From Hymenobacter cheonanensis (GTDB lineage: Bacteria > Bacteroidota > Bacteroidia > Cytophagales > Hymenobacteraceae): a DNA stretch of 64,000 bases. The notes under the pieces were generated by a model. The model was not told the origin of the DNA. It was given only the letters and a program-made list of their open reading frames with translations, and did no database searches. The number at the start of each line of letters is the position of its first letter. Positions within the stretch are counted from its first letter, which is position 1. The stretch spans positions 620,001-684,000 of the forward strand of contig NZ_JAUQSW010000001.1 of NCBI RefSeq assembly GCF_030581075.1, in the 5' to 3' direction. This document shows, in pieces, positions 40,118-46,515 of this stretch. A program made the translations under genes and the position numbers.

Positions 40118-40213
40118 TTGATTGAGCGAGTAGCCGAAAAGCGCGGCCTTAGCGTGTCGGCCCTACTGCGCTCGCTAGCCCTCGACGAAGCCCGCCGCCT
40201 GGGTGTCGAGTAG
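40118..40213 (+). pseudogene. RHH type A tail remnant (long copy)
   Basis: Two bases after the stop of the DUF4177-like gene the frame reads LIERVAEKRGLSVSALLRSL, then ALDEARRLGVE and stop (31 residues). It has the two helices of an RHH protein but lacks the ribbon and a start. Confidence 0.65.
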
Positions 40214-40254
40214 CACCACTTAGCTACCTCGGCTCTACACCATAGTTTAGGAGC

Positions 40255-40794
40255 GTGAAACACCTCTATCTTCTCGCGCTGCTTTCCTTAACTGCCTGCA
40301 AACTGCCTCATCGCCAGCAGTTCGCACTAGATGCGCGCGTGACGGTAGAGCTACCCAACCAGCCCCACGCTTTAAATCCTTATAAGGTTAGGACTGTTAA
40401 ACATCCCGAACGCATGAAGATATGGGTGCTACGCACCCTGGGCGGCACGTATCAACTCCTGCGCTCAGTCAATCCCGCTGTGCATATCGCGGCGCAGGAC
40501 ACAACGAGCAGAGCACGTGGATACGCCCGCGTGGAAGCAACCTTAAAAGCAGAGCATGCGCAGAACGTAGTAGCGCGTCCCTTCACCGTAGGCGGAATTG
40601 AGGGAAGGGAGTTCACTTATAATAGCTTTCAGCATAGTACAGGTAAGCTGGAGCCGAGGTGCATGCGCAGTCTGGTATTGGATTCTGTTAGTTACGTCTT
40701 CCTGTTTCTACCCACAAACCGAGAAGTTATTCCAGACTTTATAGGGGACAGACAACAGCGCCTATTTCTCAACTCAATTACCGTAAACCCCTAG
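40255..40794 (+). CDS. Lipoprotein, paralogue of the one at 34571
   Basis: 179 residues from GTG 40255 (TAGTTTAG lies 12 bases upstream). Lipobox LSLTAC. RQQFALDARVTVELPNQP at the start and RLFLNSITVNP at the end match the lipoprotein at 34571-35122. The middle (VGGIEGREFTYNSFQHSTGK and VSYVFLFLPTNRE) is beta-rich. It is followed by a type B RHH tail after 5 bases. Function unknown. Confidence 0.65.
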   Translation: MKHLYLLALLSLTACKLPHRQQFALDARVTVELPNQPHALNPYKVRTVKHPERMKIWVLRTLGGTYQLLRSVNPAVHIAAQDTTSRARGYARVEATLKAEHAQNVVARPFTVGGIEGREFTYNSFQHSTGKLEPRCMRSLVLDSVSYVFLFLPTNREVIPDFIGDRQQRLFLNSITVNP

Positions 40795-40799
40795 CCCCC

Positions 40800-40883
40800 G
40801 TGCGCACCCCCTCCTTCACCGATGCCGAATATGAGAAGCTAGGCGAGCTAGCCATAGCCGGACGGCTGGGGCGTAGCGAATAA
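40800..40883 (+). pseudogene. RHH remnant, type B tail (stop-truncated)
   Basis: Reads VRTPSFTDAEYEKLGELAIA, then GRLGRSE and TAA, where the other copies continue YIIxxLGL. It aligns with the copies at 35626 and 38886. Confidence 0.6.
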
Positions 40884-40919
40884 ATTGCGACTTGACAAGT
40901 AGCACAAGTGCCAGTACTA

Positions 40920-41726
40920 ATGATTACGCCTAGGCAGATAAATTTAATCCATGTTGCCATACAAGGGCATGGACTTATGAAACGGAGCTTTAAGCTAAAT
41001 AAAACTGAAAAAGGATTAAGAATTGAGTATTTAGAAAATAATATTTATTTTTTAATCAATCAGAGAGTTAAGATACCTAGAGTTGCTGTAGCAACTGTTA
41101 CTGATGCTGTAAAGAATCTTGCAAACCTCTATTTAGCCTTTTCTATTGAGCATTTCCCCGACTTAATTCCTTATTCGACTAGGCCAGACTTACCTGTTAA
41201 GCAACTAGTAACGGATTGGGATAGTGTAATGCGCAGTTTAGGTAATTGGTTAGCTTGGATAAAAAGAGAATATGGTCCATTTGCTTTACCCGGAGAGCTT
41301 GCTGATGATTTAGAGAATAAAGCAAACATTGATATCCTCAGCCACCTTCACCCCACTGTCCAACAGGCAGCCAGTTCACGCTTCACCAGCGCACATTACT
41401 CCGATGCGATTCAGAAAGCTTGTACTGCCTTAGAAAAAGCCGTGCAGGTGAAAGCCAGCCTATCCACAACGACAACGGGCGTGTCAGTTATGACAACTGC
41501 TTTCTCCAAAAATAGCCCGCTTATACATATGGCCGACGACCCAAACGAGCAGTTTGGTTTCATGGCTCTTTACCAAGGGGCCATAATGGCACTACGTAAT
41601 CATTTTGCGCATAACCTTACTGAGCTTACCGACCCTGCTCGCGCCTTGGAGTGGCTAGCGTTCCTCAGTGCCCTATTCTATAAGCTTGATGAGGCGCAGC
41701 CTATAACTACCCCTAATGCTCATTAG
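40920..41726 (+). CDS. TIGR02391-type protein (intact paralogue)
   Basis: 268 residues from ATG 40920, chosen because the dead paralogue at 35715 begins with the same M(I/L)TP; a GTG 12 bases upstream is possible. The AT-rich N-terminal half contains LGNWLAWIKREYGP. The C-terminal half is SRFTSAHYSDAIQKACTALE, then MALYQGAIMALRNHFAHNLT and LAFLSALFYKLDEAQP. This is the TIGR02391/Ymh family with an HEPN-like RNHFAH motif. A role in defence or RNA cleavage is plausible but unproven. Confidence 0.7.
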   Translation: MITPRQINLIHVAIQGHGLMKRSFKLNKTEKGLRIEYLENNIYFLINQRVKIPRVAVATVTDAVKNLANLYLAFSIEHFPDLIPYSTRPDLPVKQLVTDWDSVMRSLGNWLAWIKREYGPFALPGELADDLENKANIDILSHLHPTVQQAASSRFTSAHYSDAIQKACTALEKAVQVKASLSTTTTGVSVMTTAFSKNSPLIHMADDPNEQFGFMALYQGAIMALRNHFAHNLTELTDPARALEWLAFLSALFYKLDEAQPITTPNAH

Positions 41727-41763
41727 CTCTATCCTTGATGAAGCCCGACGTCTGGGTGTAGGT
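41716..41763 (+). pseudogene. RHH type A tail remnant
   Basis: Overlapping the last codons of the preceding gene in another frame, the sequence reads LISSILDEARRLGVG. A TACCTTCG box (41782-41789) and ATG 41795 follow, again 13 bases apart. Confidence 0.55.
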
Positions 41764-41794
41764 AGGGTAGCGCTAACTATATACCTTCGCGGGT

Positions 41795-42376
41795 ATGAAA
41801 GCACTAGTACTTTTTTTTATCTGCTGCCTCCTAACAAGCTGCTCAGATGCTCACCTTTCCTCTACTTCTTGGTTAGCAAGCGCAGCTATTGCAACTGTGA
41901 TTTCCACACTAATAACAAGTTTAATATCATTTTTTATTAAAGATAAAGAATACAAAAACGATTACTATAAAAAGGTGATTGACAAGCGACTCAAAGTTTA
42001 TGAGTTATTAGAAGCTGCCTTAATTGATTTGAATTCTAGAACAATGGATGAAGGAGATAGTCGCCCTTATTTAACCATTTTTGGTGACACAAAACGTTTT
42101 GAAGAAGCTGGCGGCAAACTTCAAGACGCCTTGCAGGCAGGATTATGGCTGAATCAAGAAACGTTACTAATTGCTTATACTATAAATAAGCATTTATTTG
42201 ACTTAATTCAAAAGCATGATACGAAAAATGCTAAAATATTAAAGCGCATAGGTAAAGACAATTTTGATACAATATTTGATTTACGTCAGAGATTAGAACA
42301 GTATGTAAGAGAAGATATCAGCGACCTGCATAATGTTCCTCGGTTTTTCAGAAAAAAGACTAAAGCCTTAGTTTAA
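41795..42376 (+). CDS. Membrane lipoprotein-like protein with cytoplasmic helical domain
   Basis: A 193-residue protein. The N-terminal hydrophobic stretch has a lipobox-like LLTSCS. A second membrane helix (WLASAAIATVISTLITSLIS, about 25-45) follows. The remaining 145 residues are charged and helical (KNDYYKKVIDKRLKVYELLE and IFDLRQRLEQYVREDI). The coding is AT-rich. The gene that follows starts 6 bases later and is Abi-alpha-like, so the two could form an abortive-infection unit. The family is not recognised. Confidence 0.5.
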   Translation: MKALVLFFICCLLTSCSDAHLSSTSWLASAAIATVISTLITSLISFFIKDKEYKNDYYKKVIDKRLKVYELLEAALIDLNSRTMDEGDSRPYLTIFGDTKRFEEAGGKLQDALQAGLWLNQETLLIAYTINKHLFDLIQKHDTKNAKILKRIGKDNFDTIFDLRQRLEQYVREDISDLHNVPRFFRKKTKALV

Positions 42377-42382
42377 AAAGTT

Positions 42383-43063
42383 ATGCCTGAGCCCATATCT
42401 ACTGTAGTCACTGCGATTACTGAGCATCCCCAGGTTGCTGCTGCTGTAGCCTCTATCTACGGAGTTGCCAAGCCCTTTCTCACAAAAGTTTTGGGTCTGG
42501 CTGCTGAGGAAATAGGTGAAATTGGCAGAGACTACATCAAGGGTCAGCGGACCAAGAATGCCGAACGTACACTGACCGATGCGGATAAGCTGCTGGCTGT
42601 GGTGAGGCGAGAGGCGCAGCGAGTGCCATTCAATATAGCTGTGCCGTTGCTAGAGGGAGCATCTCTTCAAGAGGAACCAACGCTAGCTGACAAGTGGGCC
42701 GCGCTACTGGCTAATGCAGCCGACCCAGCGCAGCGGGTGGCGGTGCAGCCGAGCTTTGCTGATGTACTGCGCCAGCTTACGCCTACAGACGCGCAGGTGC
42801 TAGAATTCATTTATGCAGAGCATCCGCCACAAGAGGGCGACCTATTTTGCCACTACCCGACAGTGGAAGATGCACTCGGCAATTTTGACTGGCAAGCTAT
42901 TATTACCGAAACTTCATTAGGCAACTTGTCGCGACTACGTCTATTTGACTTTGCAAGTGGCAGTTTATACAATGCTGATAATACCCTCAACGTGAAGCAA
43001 CGATTTTTATTCAGCGCCTATGGTGGACAGTTCATGCTAGCCGTCACCCCGCCCACGCCCTAG
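42383..43063 (+). CDS. Abi-alpha (DUF4393)-like protein
   Basis: A 226-residue protein. The N-terminal hydrophobic region (AAAVASIYGVAKPFLTKVLG, then LAAEEIGEIGRDYIKGQRTK) precedes VPFNIAVPLLEGASLQEEPT, LADKWAALLANAADP and FADVLRQLTPTDAQVLEFIY. PLLE-AS-EE followed by L...WA-LLANA is the signature of DUF4393 (Abi-alpha), a family linked to phage abortive infection. It is probably membrane-associated. A terminator-like repeat follows its stop. Confidence 0.75.
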   Translation: MPEPISTVVTAITEHPQVAAAVASIYGVAKPFLTKVLGLAAEEIGEIGRDYIKGQRTKNAERTLTDADKLLAVVRREAQRVPFNIAVPLLEGASLQEEPTLADKWAALLANAADPAQRVAVQPSFADVLRQLTPTDAQVLEFIYAEHPPQEGDLFCHYPTVEDALGNFDWQAIITETSLGNLSRLRLFDFASGSLYNADNTLNVKQRFLFSAYGGQFMLAVTPPTP

Positions 43064-43094
43064 CCAATCCCTTCCCCGCTTCTGCTAACCTCAT

Positions 43095-43137
43095 AGCCCC
43101 GGCCCAACAGTCGGAGCTTTTTCGTAGATTAGGGCAT
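43095..43137 (+). terminator. Terminator-like repeat, copy 1
   Basis: AGCCCCGGCCCAACAGTCGG followed by AGCTTTTTCGTAGATTAGGGCAT. The hairpin AGCCCC...GGAGCTTTTT should terminate the Abi-alpha transcript. A near-identical copy with the same CCCAACAGTC loop and CGTAG-TT-GGGCAT trailer lies at 44414-44459. Confidence 0.65.
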
Positions 43138-43162
43138 CTCTTATTCATTTATTCTTTTACTA

Positions 43163-43954
43163 ATGAGCGTGTTTGAAAAGAAATTTAGCCTGTTGGAAAA
43201 CGCTCAGAATTTCATTGAGGAATCTATTTACAGTGTTGCATGGGCTAGGGATAAACCTAGCAAGTGGCCCTTCGCCATTCTTCATCTGATACAGGGGCTG
43301 GAATTGCTCATTAAGCACCTACTAGCATCTCACCATAAGATACTTGTTTATGAAAACATTGACAACCCCAAAAATACAGTCTCATTGCAGCAAGGACTAG
43401 ACAGGCTAATCTCCCTTGATTCCGTAAATATTGATGAAAAGGAAAGAGCTGCTATTATAAGTGCGGTCAAATTTAGAAATAATATTGTTCATTATGAATA
43501 CAATTTAAACGAAAAACAAGCAGAAGTCATTTATTGCGAGCTTTTTGAATTTATGCATTTCTTTTACAGAAAGCATATCAAGGCTGACTTGCAAGATATT
43601 ATTGACAGGGAGCTATGGCATACTGAAGCCGAATTGCTCAGCAAGTTCAAAAAACAGTTCGTTATCTATCATGGTGAAGAAGTAGCAAAAGAGCATCCCT
43701 TGTCAATAGTAGAATCTCAACTTTTTAATGCGTATAAAATAGATGGCCAAGTATTTAAAAGGGTTGCATCTGGCGACGAAGATGACCCTTTTAATCAAAT
43801 AACATGTGGGGATTGTGGGGTAAAAGCGGGAATGTATCATACCTACGGATGCGACCACGAGCAGTGCCCTAAATGTAGCGGACAGCTTATTAGCTGTAGA
43901 TGTGATGCAGTAGAATATTATGAAGTGGTAGAGGCCGGCGAGGATGGTAATTGA
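43163..43954 (+). CDS. HEPN-like protein with C-terminal zinc ribbon
   Basis: A 263-residue protein. The N-terminal 140 residues are helical (FSLLENAQNFIEESIYSVAW, HLIQGLELLIKHLLAS) with RNNIVHYEYN at about 111-120. That gives the R-x4-H motif of HEPN domains. The C-terminal 60 residues hold CGDCGVKAGMYHTYGCDHEQ and CPKCSGQLISCRCD, which should form a zinc ribbon. It could be an RNase involved in defence. AT-rich, single gene, bordered by terminator-like repeats. Confidence 0.65.
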   Translation: MSVFEKKFSLLENAQNFIEESIYSVAWARDKPSKWPFAILHLIQGLELLIKHLLASHHKILVYENIDNPKNTVSLQQGLDRLISLDSVNIDEKERAAIISAVKFRNNIVHYEYNLNEKQAEVIYCELFEFMHFFYRKHIKADLQDIIDRELWHTEAELLSKFKKQFVIYHGEEVAKEHPLSIVESQLFNAYKIDGQVFKRVASGDEDDPFNQITCGDCGVKAGMYHTYGCDHEQCPKCSGQLISCRCDAVEYYEVVEAGEDGN

Positions 43955-44096
43955 AGCCTGTTTCTTACATTATTTATACGTTCTACCTATAGTTTAATGC
44001 TCCACCAAGTGGGGCTTTTCACACTCTATCAACTATTATCACAAACTCATTTACCCAAGCCCCTCGTACTATTGTAAAATCAACATTATAATCAAC

Positions 44097-44375
44097 ATGG
44101 CCATCAACCTAAACGAATTACAAAACCTGCTCACTAAAGCAGAAACTAATACTGCGAACGAAAAAGAAATTCGCAAGGGTCTTACCCGTATCGAAAACCT
44201 GCTCGCTACTATCGGCCAAGAAGTAGAAAAGGTTTACATACTGCTTGATGGGGCTGCACCTGCGAAAAAAGAGCGTCGAGCTAGCAACGCCGATTCAGAG
44301 GCCCCATTCGGCAGAAAAGCTGATGGCACCCCGAAAAAGCGTCCCGGCCGCGTGAAGGCCGATGCATCCGCATAG
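44097..44375 (+). CDS. Small protein with coiled coil and basic AT-hook-like tail
   Basis: A 92-residue protein. Residues 5-58 form a regular heptad helix (LNELQNLLTKAETNTANEKE, then IRKGLTRIENLLATIGQEVE). The tail is charged and Gly/Pro/Lys-rich (KADGTPKKRPGRVKADASA) and resembles an AT-hook or nucleoid-protein tail. It may bind DNA. The family is not recognised. Confidence 0.5.
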   Translation: MAINLNELQNLLTKAETNTANEKEIRKGLTRIENLLATIGQEVEKVYILLDGAAPAKKERRASNADSEAPFGRKADGTPKKRPGRVKADASA

Positions 44376-44413
44376 CTGCTCAGTTGTAAACCTCTGTTTT
44401 TTCTATCAAACAC

Positions 44414-44459
44414 AAAGCCCTGGCCCAACAGTCAGGGCTTTTTCGTAGCTTGGGGGCAT
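44414..44459 (+). terminator. Terminator-like repeat, copy 2
   Basis: AAAGCCCTGGCCCAACAGTC and then AGGGCTTTTTCGTAG. Same loop and trailer as the copy at 43095. It ends one or two bases before the SIR2 start codon, so the trailer probably also carries the start region of the next gene. Confidence 0.65.
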
Positions 44460-44460
44460 T

Positions 44461-44982
44461 ATGGATAAGGAAACATTATTCAAAGAAATACGCCAAGGCC
44501 GCACTTTATTATGGGCAGGCGCAGGCTTCTCTCGATACGCTGGCTACCCGATGGGTCCAGGCGTAGTAGAGAAGCTATATGAAGAGTTATCAAAAGCCCA
44601 GCGTGAAGAGTTGGCGGCTTCACTCCAGCAAAAAAAGCCTAAGTGCCCGGATTGGACACTTCCTAAGTTTGCTCAATATTTTGTTGACCTACATCATGGT
44701 AACCGCACTCGTCTAATTGAGATACTTGATAATATATTTTCAGCCGAGCCTACAAGAATTGATGTACACGAAAAGTTAGCACGCTTAACATTCATTAATC
44801 ACATTGTTACAACTAATTATGACCCCCTTTTCGAGCTAGCTTATCGCCCTAGTAGAATACAGGTGGTAGAGCAGGCTAGCCAAATACCACAAATCGGTAA
44901 CAAAGAAGTTGCTCTTTATAAAATTCATGGGCAGCCAAGTAATCCCGATAGTATTATTATAACAGCTCGACAAGTCGGCTAG
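44461..44982 (+). CDS. SIR2-like NAD-binding protein, 3'-truncated
   Basis: A 173-residue protein. RTLLWAGAGFSRYAGYPMG at about 14-32 is the NAD-binding GAGxS loop of SIR2-like proteins. FINHIVTTNYDPLFELAY (TNYD) and LYKIHGQPSNPDSIIIT (KIHG) are further hallmarks. SIR2 domains normally run past 250 residues and are often fused to effector domains. Here the frame ends abruptly after IIITARQVG, at the border of a gene on the other strand. It is likely the remaining half of an NADase-type defence gene and inactive. Confidence 0.7.
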   Translation: MDKETLFKEIRQGRTLLWAGAGFSRYAGYPMGPGVVEKLYEELSKAQREELAASLQQKKPKCPDWTLPKFAQYFVDLHHGNRTRLIEILDNIFSAEPTRIDVHEKLARLTFINHIVTTNYDPLFELAYRPSRIQVVEQASQIPQIGNKEVALYKIHGQPSNPDSIIITARQVG

Positions 44983-45244
44983 TAACCGCGCAATGTAGCT
45001 TTGGCGTCTTGCTGAAAAGACTAGCATAGCGCTGCCGCATGGCAGCTTTGCCCTTGCTAAGTAGCTTGTCGGGAAAAGAATATAACGCGATGCTGTCCGC
45101 GTAAGGAGCCAAAAAGGCGTTGACATCATGGGCATTGTAGCCTTTCACTTGCTGCTCAACTGCTCGCACGGCGTTGCCAGGTATTGTCTGCGCCTGAGTG
45201 CGAAGGGTAGCTAGCAGCCCTATGACAAGTAGCAGCGTTTTCAT
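44957..45244 (-). CDS. Secreted NTF2/SnoaL-like protein, 3'-truncated
   Basis: A 95-residue protein with a signal peptide (ending RTQAQ). The region VKGYNAHDVNAFLAPYADSI, ALYSFPDKLLSKGKAAMRQR and YASLF is the first half of a SnoaL/NTF2-like domain. It normally has about 130 residues, so the last strands are missing. The final residues RLVELL come from the antisense of the SIR2 remnant. It meets that gene at about 44970, which points to a deletion that cut both. Confidence 0.6.
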   Translation of the reverse strand: MKTLLLVIGLLATLRTQAQTIPGNAVRAVEQQVKGYNAHDVNAFLAPYADSIALYSFPDKLLSKGKAAMRQRYASLFSKTPKLHCAVTSRLVELL

Positions 45245-45253
45245 GCCACCAAC

Positions 45254-45487
45254 TTACGACATGCGCACCAACTCCTCCGGCGTGCTGGGCTGGCCATCCT
45301 CCCAGCCATCGACCTTGTTGACGTAAAACCAAGCTTGCTCATCCTCCAGCCACACTGGTACCAGTTGGTCAAACGCAACCACCTCAGCCGCGCTCAGCCG
45401 CACGTAGGGCCGCAGGACCAGCGGCCGGGCCAGCGCCGCCGTCAGGTGCGGGTAATAGATCGGCAGCAGCGAGCATTCCTTTTACTA
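45254..45487 (-). pseudogene. C-terminal fragment of an unknown protein
   Basis: A frame opens just after a TAA and has no start. It reads SLLPIYYPHLTAALARPLVL, RPYVRLSAAEVVAFDQLVPV and WLEDEQAWFYVNKVDGWEDG before the stop. The composition is normal and the end looks complete, so it is the 3' end of a gene whose beginning has been lost. It may also be the end of a chromosomal household gene cut by rearrangement. Confidence 0.4.
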
Positions 45488-45488
45488 C

Positions 45489-46346
45489 TTAGTTCGTGGG
45501 GCCCGTGTCAGCCCTAGCCTCCAGTGTATTCTGCAGGCTGGATGGCAGGGCGGAAAGCAGGTCATACCCAGTGGCGGCCTCGATGGCATCAACGCTGGTG
45601 CGGTAGCTGCCCCAGCTACTGCTCAACGAATTGTCATTGGGCGTGTTGACAGCAATCACACGGGTGCTGGACGTGATGCGGCTTACGTCATTACTACCCA
45701 CCGGCAGCACCACCAGCACCTTCCAGCAGCGAGCGGGCACGGTCACCTTGCCGCCGGCAAGCGTCGTCTCGTAGCCGGCGCTACCAGTGCCGCCCCGGCC
45801 ATACGACCCGCAGACAATGTAGAGCTCGTTGCCGGCATCGACGAGCGTGCGGGCGTAGTTCTCGAGGTTCGCCCAGGTCTGCTGATTATTCTGCGGCGCC
45901 TGGGGCATCATGTTACTCATCAGGAACGTGGCTGAGTTATCGGCTACCGTGCTCGTGCGGTCGGCGCTGGGGCAGTTGTGCCCGCGGTCAAAGCCAGAAC
46001 CCGAGTAGTCGGTGGCCTTTACCTGGTACCATCCACTGGGCAGGTCAGCATCGGCGCGAAAGTCATCCTGCCGGGGCGCGCTGCCTAGCCAGGCGCTACT
46101 CAAGTGCCAGCTCACCCAGTTCGGCTTGCCCTGGTCCCGGTTATAGGAGAGCGTGTACTGGTCCTTAACCAGCAGGTAGTTGGTCGGTGACGAAAGGCTC
46201 GCCACGGCGCCGCTGGGATTGCCCAGCGCCAGGTTGTCGTCACGGCCCGCTGCCGTCGTGGGCGTGGCGTCATCGGTTTTGGTACAGGAAACGGCCACCA
46301 GCGCGAGGAGCGCCAGCGTAGCTGCGCGGAAAATCAGGGGCTTCAT
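45489..46346 (-). CDS. DNA/RNA non-specific endonuclease, lipoprotein
   Basis: 285 residues (second of two ATGs). Lipobox ALVAVSC. The mature enzyme has the NUC/EndA active site GFDRGHNCPSADRT (the DRGH motif, about residue 118), SNMMPQAPQNNQQTWANLE with the metal-binding Asn, and the strand RCWKVLVVLPVG. It should degrade both DNA and RNA outside the cytoplasm with Mg2+. It may serve nutrient scavenging. On the minus strand, adjacent to a gene fragment. Confidence 0.88.
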   Translation of the reverse strand: MKPLIFRAATLALLALVAVSCTKTDDATPTTAAGRDDNLALGNPSGAVASLSSPTNYLLVKDQYTLSYNRDQGKPNWVSWHLSSAWLGSAPRQDDFRADADLPSGWYQVKATDYSGSGFDRGHNCPSADRTSTVADNSATFLMSNMMPQAPQNNQQTWANLENYARTLVDAGNELYIVCGSYGRGGTGSAGYETTLAGGKVTVPARCWKVLVVLPVGSNDVSRITSSTRVIAVNTPNDNSLSSSWGSYRTSVDAIEAATGYDLLSALPSSLQNTLEARADTGPTN

Positions 46347-46515
46347 CAAGAGGGCAAGTAGGGGCCAAAGGTCGCTAGTGTTGGCCTTTTCTAAGGTCGG
46401 GAGCCTGGACTCAACGTTATCAAACTTTTAAGTATGCCCAGAAAGCGAAGCAATTAGGAATCAAGGCAGTAGCTTTACATTGTCAAAGCTCTGCTCCAAA
46501 AGCTCCTATTTATTG

